Positions 34,092-43,524 of a DNA stretch of 64,000 bases are shown here, in pieces (the first letter of the stretch is position 1; each line of letters starts with the position of its first letter). The stretch is from a bacterium (GTDB taxonomy: Bacteria > Myxococcota_A > Bradymonadia > UBA7976 > UBA1532): the NCBI GenBank assembly GCA_030426085.1, contig JAUHYW010000006.1, positions 62,001 to 126,000 on the forward strand. Reading direction: 5' to 3'. Position numbers and translations under genes: made by a program. The notes below the pieces were generated by a model. It did no database searches. It was not told where the DNA came from and saw only the letters and a list, made by a program, of their open reading frames with translations.

Positions 34092-37000
34092 TCAATCCAC
34101 GTCGATCACGTACACCGAGCCGTTGTCCCGGCCGGTGCCCTGGCCCTGGTAGGCGCCGATGATCAAGCCCGCCCGCTGGCCGAAGCGGCCGCCGCGCATC
34201 TTCTCGCCGGCCCGGCCCTCGGGGCGCCAGGTCTCGCCGACGAAGACCGCCCACGGGTTCGCCTGGAGGCGGGTGCCGGCGCCGTTGGCGACGTAGAGCC
34301 GCACGACGCCCACCCGGGGCACGCCGGCCTCGTCGCCGAACGGGCCGCCGACCGCCACCTTGCCGTCGGCGATGGCCACCGAGCTGCCGAGGCGCTCGCC
34401 GTTGAACTGGCCCTCGACGAGCCAGTCGGCGCCGTCGGGGTTGAGCGGCAGCGGGGTGCCCTCGGGGCTGCGGAACGGGATCGGGCGCGGGGGGTCGTCC
34501 TCGGTGTACCGCTGGGGGTCGGGCGTCGCGGCGAGGAGCTGGTCCCGCAGCCAGTCGCCGCGCAGGACCCACGCCCCGCCCCGGCTCTGGTTCTCGACCC
34601 GGTGGCTCACCGCGCCGATGGCCACCTCGTCGAGCCCGTCGCCGGTCAGATCGCCGGCGGCCATCGACCAGCCGGCCTGACTGTTGGCCAGCCCCGAGGT
34701 CAGCTTGAGGATACGCGGCTCGGCCGCGCCGCACTCGGGGCCGAAGCCGCCGACGATCCACGCGGCGCCCTGGTTGTTGGCGCCCTCGTCGTAGTTGATC
34801 GCGCCGTAGCCGAACTCGTCGCAGCCGTCGCCGTCGAGGTCGCCGATGCCGGTCACCGCCCGCCCGAGCTGCTCGCTGGCGCTGTCGCCGTAGGCCTTGA
34901 ACGACCGGTCGCAGAGCACCCGCACCCGGCCCTCGGGATCCGCCGGGCGGCCATAGGCCACCTCGACCGCGCCGCCGTCGCCGAAGGTGCCCCCGTCGGG
35001 GTCGGGCGGGTTGGCCCGGAAGCCACCCACGATCAGGTCGTGCAGGCCGTCGCCGTTCATGTCGAAGCCGCCGGCGGCGACCTCGGGCTGGTTGTTGGCC
35101 TCGTCGGGCCAGAAGATCCAGCTCGGGGTGGTGGCCACCGTGCCGTCGTCCCGCCCGCGGAAGATCCACAGCCCGCCCGAGTTGCTGCGGCTGTTGAGCG
35201 CCCGGTCGTCCTGACCCCGAAAGCGGTAGCGGTTGTTGTTGCCGTTCTTGCATTCGTCGGGCACCCACAGGGTGGCGTCGCCCAGGTTGAAGCGCTCGTC
35301 GTCCCGGATGAGCACGAACCAGTCGTCGAGGCCGTCGCCGTCCACGTCGCCGGCGGGCCCCATGTCCTGCATGCCGAAGTCGAACGGGGTGTGGCCGGTC
35401 CAGGTCCCGATCTCGGTCTCGGGGTCGAGCCCGATGCCGTCGGCGGTGCCCCGGTAGAGCCAGCCGGCGCCGCTGCGCATGCCGTTGCCGGTCGACATGC
35501 CGAACGGCGCGCCCACCGCGGCGTCGCCGAAGCCGTCGCCGTCCACGTCGCCGATGAGCCCCACCCCCTGGCCGAACCAGCTGTTGCCGACCGGGGTGGG
35601 CATGTCGAGCCGGGCGAGCGGGTCGCGGAACGCTTCGAGGGCCGGCTCACCGCCCTCGGGCGGCTCGACCTCGCGGGCGGGGCCGCCCGAGAACAGGAAG
35701 ACGTCGCCCACATCCCGGTTGACGGTGTCGCTGCGGTCGGCGTGCCCGGCGACGTCGGGGATGCCGTCCCCGTCGACGTCTCCGACCACCGCCAGCTCCT
35801 GGCCGAGCAGCGCGTTGCCCTCGGGGCCGGCGAGCACGATGGCCGGCTCGGCGGCGGGCAGGCCCTCCGGCTGGCCGGGGTAGATGTAGATCGCGCCGGC
35901 GTCGCCCCGCCCGGGGAAGTCGTCGACCCAGGCCCCGGTCAGCAGGTCGGGCAGGCCGTCGCCGGTGGCGTCGCCGATGGTCACCGCGAAGCCGAACTGG
36001 TCCTGGGACGACCCGCCGACGGCGGTCCAGTCGGCCTCGGCGTGCGAGGTGACCGTGGTGGCTTCGGGGGGCAGATCGCGCCCGCGCCACACGAAGAGGC
36101 CGCCGCCGTTGTTGTCGCCGGCGTTGATGGTCCGCGGGTCGTGCAGGTACGACCCCACCGCGATGTCGGCGAGGCCGTCTCCGTCGAGGTCGCCCACCCG
36201 CAGCTTGCGGGCGAAGCGGGGCTGGTTCGAGTCGCTCTGCTCGGCCAGGATCCACGACGGGCGCGGGCCGACGCCGCCCGGCCCGAGGTCGTTCGGCGGC
36301 AGGCCGCGGTAGACGAAGGCCGCGCCCGAGTTGGCCCGGTTCCGGCCGCCGTTGCGGTCGCGATAGACCTGGGTCCCGGCGACCAGATCGCAGTAGCCGT
36401 CGCCGTCCACGTCGCCCGCGCCGAGGGCCTGGCCGAGCTGCTGGTTGTTGTCGTAGAGCCAGCGCCCCTCGTCGGTGAGGCGCTGGCCGACGACGATGAC
36501 GTCGGGGTTGGCCAGGTACCCGTCGGGGTAGCCCAGCCAGATGAAGACCCCGCCCTGCTGGCCGGCGACCGTGTCGACGTTGCGGTCTTCGTAGAGCGGG
36601 GCCCCGCCGGCGATGTCGAGCAGGCCGTCGCCGTTGAAGTCGCACACCGCGACGGTCCACCCCAGGTGGTCGCCGCCGCGCACCCCGCCGAGCACGTAGT
36701 CCGGGGCCTCTTCGAAGGTGCCGTCGGGCCGCCCCCGGTACACGAGCACCGCCCCGCTGTCGTTGACCCCCACGTCCATCAGGCGGGCGCCCACCACGAG
36801 GTCGACGAAGCCGTCGCCGTCGAGGTCGGCCGAGGTGACGTCGTGCCCGAAGTAGTCGACCCGGGTGTCGGCGGCCAGGGTCTGCACCGGGGCCTCGAAG
36901 GCGCCGCCCTCGGAGTGGAAGACGTGCACCGACCCCCCGCGCCCGGACCCGTCGTTGTGCTGGGGCCCGGAGACGATCAGATCGGCGATGCCGTCGCCGT

Positions 37001-38054
37001 CGAGGTCGCCCGGCGCGTGCAGCATCTCGGTGGCGTCGGTGACGTTGAACGGCGCCATGTCGGCCCGCAGGCTGGCGACGACGTCGACCCGCACGGTGGT
37101 CTCGAGGTCGAGGAACCGGTCGGTGATCGTGAGGCTGGCCCGCCCGGGCACGAGGCCTTCGAAGTGGTCGTCGACGAAGGCCACCGTCTCGCCGCCGCCC
37201 TCGACGGCGAAGGCCCCGCTGCCCCCGTCGATGCGCAGCGGCATGCGGGCGCCCACCGGCAGGTACAGCCGGCGGGGGCGGGGCACGAGGGTCAGCTCTT
37301 CGTCGACCACCTGCACGGTGACGTCGACCGTCTCGGCGGTGCCCACGTCGATGACCCGCACGATGTCCTGCCCGGGGTCGGATCCGGCGGTGTAGGTGCC
37401 GTCGGGGGCCACCTCGCCGCCCGACAGATCCATCACCATCTGGAAGGCGAACTCGCCCGAGCCGCCGCCGATCTCGAAGGTGAAGCGCTGGTCGACCCGG
37501 ATCTGGACCCCCAGGGGCGCCACGTCCATCGGCGAGACGACCCGGATCTCGATCTCCGCTTCGCCCAGGCAGCCGTCGTCGGTCACCACGATCCGGTCGA
37601 CCGCGCCCGGCGCGTCCCCGGCGAGGTAGGCCCCGGTGAACCCGTTGAGCAGCGCGTCGGAGGCGTTCTCGGCGAAGGCGTAGCGGTAGGCCCCGGTGCC
37701 GCCGATGCCCCGCACGGTCACCAGATCGAACGGGCGGGCGGCGGTCGGATCGGCCTCGACCTGAAGCTCGGGGATGCACGGCCCGGGGCCCACCATCGCG
37801 TCCGGCTCGGGGTCGGGCGCCATGTCCGGCTCGGGATCGGGCGCGGCGTCCGGGCCCAGGTCCGGGGTCGGAGCCATGTCCGGCTCGGGATCGGGCGCCA
37901 GATCGGGATCGGGCGCCCCGTCGATGGCGCCGTCGACCGTCACCTCGGCGTCCGGCTCGAGGTCGGTCGCCTCCTGGCAACCCCACGCCCCGATCAGGAT
38001 CGAGAACACCAGCCCGGCGCCGGCGACGGGCCCCGGCCCGTGTCGATTGAACAT
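34092..38054 (-). CDS. Giant FG-GAP/integrin-alpha-like beta-propeller lipoprotein
   Basis: A 1,320-residue lipoprotein. ATG at 38054 with GGGGGAG upstream fits a signal peptide ending in a Cys (FSILIGAWGC). Upstream in-frame sequence is antisense to another gene and was rejected. An Asp-Pro-rich linker (about 30-70) leads to beta-sandwich-like repeats (about 75-345). From about residue 350 I count 12 canonical repeats with calcium-binding DxDGDG loops (GDLDGDGIADLIVSG type) plus one degenerate one, enough for more than one propeller. Such proteins bind ligands or surfaces in a calcium-dependent manner. Adhesion is inferred. Confidence 0.88.
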   Translation of the reverse strand: MFNRHGPGPVAGAGLVFSILIGAWGCQEATDLEPDAEVTVDGAIDGAPDPDLAPDPEPDMAPTPDLGPDAAPDPEPDMAPDPEPDAMVGPGPCIPELQVEADPTAARPFDLVTVRGIGGTGAYRYAFAENASDALLNGFTGAYLAGDAPGAVDRIVVTDDGCLGEAEIEIRVVSPMDVAPLGVQIRVDQRFTFEIGGGSGEFAFQMVMDLSGGEVAPDGTYTAGSDPGQDIVRVIDVGTAETVDVTVQVVDEELTLVPRPRRLYLPVGARMPLRIDGGSGAFAVEGGGETVAFVDDHFEGLVPGRASLTITDRFLDLETTVRVDVVASLRADMAPFNVTDATEMLHAPGDLDGDGIADLIVSGPQHNDGSGRGGSVHVFHSEGGAFEAPVQTLAADTRVDYFGHDVTSADLDGDGFVDLVVGARLMDVGVNDSGAVLVYRGRPDGTFEEAPDYVLGGVRGGDHLGWTVAVCDFNGDGLLDIAGGAPLYEDRNVDTVAGQQGGVFIWLGYPDGYLANPDVIVVGQRLTDEGRWLYDNNQQLGQALGAGDVDGDGYCDLVAGTQVYRDRNGGRNRANSGAAFVYRGLPPNDLGPGGVGPRPSWILAEQSDSNQPRFARKLRVGDLDGDGLADIAVGSYLHDPRTINAGDNNGGGLFVWRGRDLPPEATTVTSHAEADWTAVGGSSQDQFGFAVTIGDATGDGLPDLLTGAWVDDFPGRGDAGAIYIYPGQPEGLPAAEPAIVLAGPEGNALLGQELAVVGDVDGDGIPDVAGHADRSDTVNRDVGDVFLFSGGPAREVEPPEGGEPALEAFRDPLARLDMPTPVGNSWFGQGVGLIGDVDGDGFGDAAVGAPFGMSTGNGMRSGAGWLYRGTADGIGLDPETEIGTWTGHTPFDFGMQDMGPAGDVDGDGLDDWFVLIRDDERFNLGDATLWVPDECKNGNNNRYRFRGQDDRALNSRSNSGGLWIFRGRDDGTVATTPSWIFWPDEANNQPEVAAGGFDMNGDGLHDLIVGGFRANPPDPDGGTFGDGGAVEVAYGRPADPEGRVRVLCDRSFKAYGDSASEQLGRAVTGIGDLDGDGCDEFGYGAINYDEGANNQGAAWIVGGFGPECGAAEPRILKLTSGLANSQAGWSMAAGDLTGDGLDEVAIGAVSHRVENQSRGGAWVLRGDWLRDQLLAATPDPQRYTEDDPPRPIPFRSPEGTPLPLNPDGADWLVEGQFNGERLGSSVAIADGKVAVGGPFGDEAGVPRVGVVRLYVANGAGTRLQANPWAVFVGETWRPEGRAGEKMRGGRFGQRAGLIIGAYQGQGTGRDNGSVYVIDVD

Positions 38055-38171
38055 CTCCGTACTCCCCCGCTCTCGGTGTCGGTTTCCACCTGTAGCGTAA
38101 ATGTTACTCCCATGGACCATTCCGTTTCCGTTAAACTCCGGTGACGCTGGATCCCCAGGGAGTTCCTCCGA

Positions 38172-39701
38172 ATGTCGATGTCGCGCAAGCACTTGTACCT
38201 GCTGGCCGGGATCTGTCTGTCGATGGCGGTCGCCGGCTGCGACGACAGCGGGACGCCCGCGCCGGCCACGCCGGACGCCGCCGAGCCCGAGCCGCAGCCC
38301 GATCCCGAGCCGGAGGGCGAGCCGGAGCCGGACCCCGATCCCGAACCGGAGCCCGATCCCGAGCCCGAGCCGACGCCGGTCGATCCGGCCCGCGCGGTGG
38401 AGCCGGAGGCGCTCGTCGAGGGCGCGGTGCCGCTCGCGGTGCCCCTGCCCGACGGCCGGGTGGTGGCCCAGACCCCGACCCACATCGCCCTGATCGCGCC
38501 CGAAGGCGCCCGCGACCTCGGCGCCGAGAGCGGAGACCTCTCGGCGGCCGGGCTGGTCGACGGGCAGCTCCTCGTCTCGACCTCGACCGGCCTCTTCGCC
38601 GACGTGGACGGCGCGCTGATGCCCTCCCCGCTCGGCGACCTGCTCGACGGGATCACCGCCCTGCACACCACCGCCGACGGCGCGCTGTGGATCCTCGACG
38701 GGGGCGGGCTGCACGTCTACCGCGAGGGCCGGCTGAGCGGCGTCGACCCGGGTCCGATGGGGGCCGGCGCGATGACCGCGGTCGGGGCCTGGGGCGACAC
38801 CCCCGCGCTGTGGGTCGTCGGCGACGAGGCGCTGTACGCGGTGGGCTTCGGCGACGAGGGCCTGCGCGCGTGGGAGCTCGCCCCCGAGGCGACGGTGGAC
38901 GGGGTCGCGGTCAACGACATGGGCGGCCTGTGGATCGCCGCCGGCGGCGCGGTCAGCCACCTCGCCGACGACGGCGCCTGGACCGACCTCGTGCTGCCGT
39001 TCACGGTCGAGGCCCTCGCGGCCCACCCCGCCGCGCCCGACGTCTGGCTGGTCGGCGACGATACGCTGTGGCAGCTCCGCGACGGTCGGATCCGCCCGAT
39101 CGAGGGCGTGTCGGCCTTCTCCGGGATGCAGGGCGAGCTGGACGGATCGGTGCTCTTGTGGGGCGACATCGGCTTGCAGCGGGTGCGCCCGGGGCGCTTC
39201 GTCAGCCTCGACGGCATCGAAGAGGGCGCCATCGTCGACCGGCTGACCCCGGTCACCGTCTCGGTGACCGCGCCCGACGACGTGATCCAGCTCACGATGC
39301 GGCTCGACGACGAGGCCTCGGTGGCCCTCGAGGGCCCGCCGTTCGCCTTCGACCTCGAGCCGGGCCCGATCCCCGAGGGGGCCCACACCCTCACGGTGAC
39401 CGCCGACTACGAGGACGGCGAGCAGATCGTGGCCGAGGTGCGCTTCACGGTGCAGGGCCCGCCCACCTGGGAGGGCGACATCTCGCCGATCTTCTTCGAG
39501 CACTGCGATGCATGTCACGGCGAACGGGGTTATGCTCACCGCATGGAGACGATGGCGGTCTGGGTCGAGGAGTTCGACCAGATCATCGACGCCATCGTCG
39601 GCAATCGAATGCCGCTGCCCCCCAACCCCCCGGTCACCCCCGAGCAGCTCGAGCTGATCCGGGCGTGGGGCGAAACCGGCTACCTGAGGAGCTGGCCATG
39701 A
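38172..39701 (+). CDS. Lipoprotein with beta-propeller and C-terminal c-type heme site
   Basis: 509 residues. The lipobox is MAVAGC after MSMSRKHLYLLAGICLS; a second Met two codons in is also possible. A Pro-Glu-Asp linker runs to about residue 75. Residues about 80-360 are repeated strands with Gly-Asp turns (ALWILDGGGLHVY; LWIAAGGAVSHL; DVWLVGDDTLWQL), resembling two-component sensor-type propellers. The end holds one heme motif CDACH with a distal Met in RMPLPPNPPVTPEQLELIRA. First gene of a four-gene operon. Its TGA overlaps the next ATG by 4 bp. Confidence 0.82.
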   Translation: MSMSRKHLYLLAGICLSMAVAGCDDSGTPAPATPDAAEPEPQPDPEPEGEPEPDPDPEPEPDPEPEPTPVDPARAVEPEALVEGAVPLAVPLPDGRVVAQTPTHIALIAPEGARDLGAESGDLSAAGLVDGQLLVSTSTGLFADVDGALMPSPLGDLLDGITALHTTADGALWILDGGGLHVYREGRLSGVDPGPMGAGAMTAVGAWGDTPALWVVGDEALYAVGFGDEGLRAWELAPEATVDGVAVNDMGGLWIAAGGAVSHLADDGAWTDLVLPFTVEALAAHPAAPDVWLVGDDTLWQLRDGRIRPIEGVSAFSGMQGELDGSVLLWGDIGLQRVRPGRFVSLDGIEEGAIVDRLTPVTVSVTAPDDVIQLTMRLDDEASVALEGPPFAFDLEPGPIPEGAHTLTVTADYEDGEQIVAEVRFTVQGPPTWEGDISPIFFEHCDACHGERGYAHRMETMAVWVEEFDQIIDAIVGNRMPLPPNPPVTPEQLELIRAWGETGYLRSWP

Positions 39702-41314
39702 GGAGAACCCGCCCGGCCCGCTGGCTGGCCCTGGGCACGCTGCTGCTCGCGACGAGCGCGGCGGCCCAGATCAACGGCGGTATCGAAGACGACCCCGGCG
39801 CCGCGCTGCGCTGCGAGCCCGACTCGGTGGACATCGAGCCGGTGCGCTACCTGCGCGCGCTGAGCCTCGACCTGCGGGGCACCGTGCCCTCCGCCGAGGA
39901 GGTCGACCGCGTCCGCGAGCTGGGCGAGGTGCCCGAGGCGATGGTCGACCGCTGGCTGGAGGGCGACGACTTCGCCCAGCAGGCGGTGCGTCACCACCGG
40001 TCGCTGCTGTGGAACAATGTCGGCAACGCCCGGATCTTCAACGCCTCCTCGGGGCTGGGCGGCAACGGCACCAACCAGCCGATGTGGCGCCGCAACCGGG
40101 GCATCATGTACCGCGGCGCGACGGTGGCCTGCTTCAACCGGCCGGCGGAGTACGACCCCGAGACCGGGGCCATCCTCACCACCGAAGAGGTCCAGGCCGA
40201 CGGGCGCACCGCCCGCCGCGAGGGCTACGTCGACGTGGTGCCTTACTGGGATCCGGCCGGCACGGTGCGGGTCTGCGCCTTCGACGCCCAGGACGTCGAG
40301 TTCAGCCCCAGCGGCACCGAGTGCAAGACCGCGGCGGGCAACAACGACCCCGAGTGCGGCTGCGGCCCCAACCTGCGGTGGTGCAACGGGCGCAACGCGC
40401 AGGCGGCCACCGTCGACTCGATGGGCGAGGCGCTCGACCGGCTGATGTTCGACATCTTCCGCCGGGATGCGCCCTACACCGAGCTGTTCACCAGCCGCAA
40501 AGCCTTCGTCAACGGCCCGCTGTCGTACTTCTGGTACCACCAGACGCTGCGCGGCCCGGGGCTGGTCTTCGAGCCCAAGCCGGTCGCGCTCGAGACGCTG
40601 CCCGAGATGCAGTGGGCCGAGCGGGACACCTGGGTCGAGATCGAGCTGCCCTCGCACCACGCCGGGGTGCTGACCCGGCCGGCGTTCCTGCTGCGGTTCC
40701 AGACCAACCGGGCCCGGGCGAACCGGTTCTACGATGCCTTCCTCTGCCAGCCGTTCAACCCGCCCGACGGGGGGCTGCCGGTGGCCGACGAGGAGAGCGC
40801 CCGCAACCCCGACCTCCAGCTCCGGGCGGGCTGCAAGTACTGCCACGCGCTGCTCGAGCCGGCCGCCTCGCACTGGGGCCGGTGGACCGAGCAGGGCATC
40901 GGCTACCTCGACCCGGCCGGCTTCCCCCAGACCCGGGCCGACTGCGAGGCCTGCGCGCTGCGGGGCCAGGGGTGCAGCGGCGAGTGCCGCAACTTCTACG
41001 TCACCCAGGCCCTCGCCCCCGAGGAGGAGCAGTTCCTCGGGCAGCTCAACGCCTACTACTTCCGGCGCGACGACCACGTCGTCAACGTCGAGCAGGGCCC
41101 GCGCTACCTCGCGCTGACCGGCGTCGCCGACAACCGCATGCCCACCTGCGTCGCGAAGCGCACCGGCGAGTGGCTGCTCGGCCGCGCGCTGGACCAGGAC
41201 GGCGACGAGAAGTGGATCGACAGCCTCGCCCGCGACTTCGTGCAGGACGGCTACAGCTTCCGGGCGCTGGTCAAGCGCATCGTGTCGAATCCCCGCTACT
41301 GGAGGGTCCGATGA
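39698..41314 (+). CDS. DUF1549/DUF1585-like exported protein with c-type heme motif
   Basis: 538 residues. A cleavable signal (WLALGTLLLATSAAAQ) precedes the DUF1549-like opening VRYLRALSLDLRGTVPSAEE. One heme-binding motif, CKYCH, sits near residue 384, with other Cys clusters (CGCGPNLRWC; CEACALRGQGCSGEC). The end, WIDSLARDFVQDGYSFRALV then KRIVSNPRYW, resembles DUF1585. In planctomycetes and deltaproteobacteria such cytochrome-like proteins are paired with DUF1501 proteins, as here. Biochemical role unknown. ATGA overlaps exist on both sides. Confidence 0.83.
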   Translation: MRRTRPARWLALGTLLLATSAAAQINGGIEDDPGAALRCEPDSVDIEPVRYLRALSLDLRGTVPSAEEVDRVRELGEVPEAMVDRWLEGDDFAQQAVRHHRSLLWNNVGNARIFNASSGLGGNGTNQPMWRRNRGIMYRGATVACFNRPAEYDPETGAILTTEEVQADGRTARREGYVDVVPYWDPAGTVRVCAFDAQDVEFSPSGTECKTAAGNNDPECGCGPNLRWCNGRNAQAATVDSMGEALDRLMFDIFRRDAPYTELFTSRKAFVNGPLSYFWYHQTLRGPGLVFEPKPVALETLPEMQWAERDTWVEIELPSHHAGVLTRPAFLLRFQTNRARANRFYDAFLCQPFNPPDGGLPVADEESARNPDLQLRAGCKYCHALLEPAASHWGRWTEQGIGYLDPAGFPQTRADCEACALRGQGCSGECRNFYVTQALAPEEEQFLGQLNAYYFRRDDHVVNVEQGPRYLALTGVADNRMPTCVAKRTGEWLLGRALDQDGDEKWIDSLARDFVQDGYSFRALVKRIVSNPRYWRVR

Positions 41315-42072
41315 ACCGCGCAACCGTCGCGCTCTGCGCGCTGCTCGCCGCCTCGCTGGCGGCGTGTGACCCCGACACCGCCCCGACGCCGACCCCGGCC
41401 CCGGAGCAGCCCGAGCAGCCCGAGCCCGAGCAGCCCGAGCCTGAGCAGCCCGAGCAGCCCGAGACGCCGGAGCGGCCCGAGGCCCCCGAGGAGACCCGCC
41501 CGGTGCCCGCACCGGTCGACGTCGACACCGTCGGCGACCGGCCGGCCGAGCTCGCCCCGGCCCCCGAGCCGTGGCAGGCCCCGGCCCGCGCCCGGCGGCG
41601 CATGAACATCGACCAGCTCGACGCCGCCTTCCGCCGCACCAGCGGGGGCATCGGCTGGACCGAGACCCGGGGCAACCGCGAGGTCAACCTCTTCGAAGAG
41701 CTCTCGGCGACCCTCGGCAAGCCGGACTACATCCAGATCACCAACGAGAGCCTCGAGCCCTCGGCGCTGTTCCAGAAGTTCCTCGACGACGCCGCCCGGC
41801 AGGTGTGCGCCCGCATGATCGAGGCCGATCAGGCCCGGGGTGCTACGCCCATCCTGCTGCCGGTGGCCGACGAGGCCGGAGAGATGGACGTCGACCGGCA
41901 CCTGCAAGGGCTGCTGCTGCGGTTCCACAATCGGGACCTGTCGCTCGACTCGCCCGATCTGATGCACTGGCGCTGGCTGTACGACACCTCGACGTTCGTC
42001 GGGGACGAGGTCACCGCCTGGCAGGCGATCTGCGCCACGCTCTTCACCCACCCCGACTTCTACAGCTACTGA
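41311..42072 (+). CDS. Lipoprotein of the DUF1501 operon, function unknown
   Basis: 253 residues. The lipobox is LLAASLAAC. A Pro-Glu-Gln-rich linker (EQPEQPEPEQPEPEQPEQPE) runs to about residue 75. A folded domain at 95-253 contains RRMNIDQLDAAFRRTSGGIG, FLDDAARQVCARMI and HLQGLLLRFHNRDL. That arrangement resembles the helical cytochrome-like subunits of DUF1549 clusters, but there is no CxxCH. ATG at 41311 overlaps the previous TGA. The next gene starts 10 bp downstream. Confidence 0.78.
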   Translation: MNRATVALCALLAASLAACDPDTAPTPTPAPEQPEQPEPEQPEPEQPEQPETPERPEAPEETRPVPAPVDVDTVGDRPAELAPAPEPWQAPARARRRMNIDQLDAAFRRTSGGIGWTETRGNREVNLFEELSATLGKPDYIQITNESLEPSALFQKFLDDAARQVCARMIEADQARGATPILLPVADEAGEMDVDRHLQGLLLRFHNRDLSLDSPDLMHWRWLYDTSTFVGDEVTAWQAICATLFTHPDFYSY

Positions 42073-42082
42073 GGAGGCACCG

Positions 42083-43516
42083 ATGGCCCGCACTCGCATC
42101 TCGCGCCGCGGCTTCCTCCGCGGGGCCCTCGTCGCCGGCGGCGGACTCGCCGCGCTCGGCGGCGGGGTCCACACCCTGACCCGGCTGGCCAACGCGCAGG
42201 TCGACAACCCCGACGCGCCCGACCGGTACTACATCTTCGCGTACTTCCCCGGGGCGTGGGACGTGCTGCTGGGGCTCGACCCCCGGGACCCGCGCACGTT
42301 CACCAACGGCAACCTGCGCACCACCCGCATCCAGCCGGGCTACGAGCTGGTCGAGCTGGACGCCGCCGACCTCGTGCGGGTGCCCACCGCGGCCGGCCCG
42401 GAGATGGTCTTCGGCCCCTACATCGGCGAGCTGACCCGGCACGTCGACCGGCTGGCGGTCATCCGCGGCATGTCGATGGACACCCTGACCCACGAGGTCG
42501 GCCGGCGGCGCTTCCTGACCGGCAAGCCGCCCAGCGGCCTGCAAGCCCGGGGCAGCTCGGCCGGCACCTGGCTGGCGGGGCACTTCGGGGGCAAGGAGCC
42601 CATCCCTCAGCTCTCGGTGCAGGTCGAGGCCTACAATACGAAGCTGCCCGACTACGCCACCGCGCTGGCGGTCAACAGCGTCGACGACCTGCTGCGGGCC
42701 CTGCGCCCGGCCGACCCGACCTTCGACTGGCGCATCGCCCGCCAGATGTCGGCCACGCTCGCCGAGCAGGCCCGCTGCCTGCGGGCCGAGCCGTCGCCGC
42801 TGTGGCAGAGCGCCGAGGGCGGGCGGGTCAAGGCCCGGGAGATGGTCACCGGGGGCTACGCGGACGCGTTCGACTTCCGGGCGCTCAACCCGCTGATGAA
42901 CGAGCTGCGGGACCACTACGGCATCACCAACCGCAACCAGCTCAACGTGCCCGAGGCCCGGGCCGCGCTGGCGGTGCAGGCGATCACGACCGGCATCAGC
43001 CGGGTGGTGAACATCACGGTGACCCCCAGCCTCGACACCCACTTCCAGGACTGGGAGACCGACCAGGGCCCCGACCAGCGGCGGGGCTTCGACTGCATCG
43101 CCCGCATGGCCGACATGCTCGAGCGGCTGCCCTACGGCAACACCGGCGAGAGCTGGCTCGACCGGACCACCATCGTCGGCTTCAGCGAGTTCAGCCGGAC
43201 CCCGCTGATCAACACCCGCGGCGGCCGGGACCACCACCTGACCAACTCCTGCTTCCTGCTCGGCGGCAGCGTCAAGGGCGGCCGGGTCATCGGCGCGAGC
43301 AGCGACGTCGGCATGGCGCCCCAGGCGGTCGACCTGCACACCGGCGCGCTGGACCCCGAGGGCGAGGTCATCCGCCCGGAGCACGTCATCCAGAGCCTCT
43401 TCGACGAGGTCGGCGTGCCCTTCGCCGACAGCGACCTGCGGGTGCCCGAGTGCCGGGCCGACCTGCTCGACGACTGCGCCGAGCAGACGATCGCGATCCC
43501 GGCCCTGCTCGGCTGA
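42083..43516 (+). CDS. DUF1501 family protein, Tat-exported
   Basis: 477 residues. A Tat signal (RISRRGFLRGALVAGGGLAALGG) has the twin-Arg motif. The rest matches DUF1501: YYIFAYFPGAWDVLLGLDPR, RGMSMDTLTHEVGRRRFLTG, FDCIARMADMLERLPYGNTG and EFSRTPLINTRGGRDHHLTN. DUF1501 belongs to the alkaline-phosphatase/sulfatase-like fold, but the real activity is unknown. It closes the four-gene operon starting at 38172 and probably folds in the cytoplasm with a cofactor or metal before export. Confidence 0.92.
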   Translation: MARTRISRRGFLRGALVAGGGLAALGGGVHTLTRLANAQVDNPDAPDRYYIFAYFPGAWDVLLGLDPRDPRTFTNGNLRTTRIQPGYELVELDAADLVRVPTAAGPEMVFGPYIGELTRHVDRLAVIRGMSMDTLTHEVGRRRFLTGKPPSGLQARGSSAGTWLAGHFGGKEPIPQLSVQVEAYNTKLPDYATALAVNSVDDLLRALRPADPTFDWRIARQMSATLAEQARCLRAEPSPLWQSAEGGRVKAREMVTGGYADAFDFRALNPLMNELRDHYGITNRNQLNVPEARAALAVQAITTGISRVVNITVTPSLDTHFQDWETDQGPDQRRGFDCIARMADMLERLPYGNTGESWLDRTTIVGFSEFSRTPLINTRGGRDHHLTNSCFLLGGSVKGGRVIGASSDVGMAPQAVDLHTGALDPEGEVIRPEHVIQSLFDEVGVPFADSDLRVPECRADLLDDCAEQTIAIPALLG

Positions 43517-43524
43517 GCCATCCT

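Noticed and set aside
34602-38144. A 1,180-codon open frame antisense to the FG-GAP gene
   Set aside because: Such long antisense frames are expected at this GC content. Its residue mix (Val-, Gly- and Asp-heavy, no motif) mirrors the sense codons, while the sense frame has calcium-loop repeats and a signal peptide.
38055-39539. Upstream extension of the FG-GAP gene
   Set aside because: It is antisense to the propeller-cytochrome lipoprotein gene. The signal peptide and ribosome binding site at 38054 give the true start.
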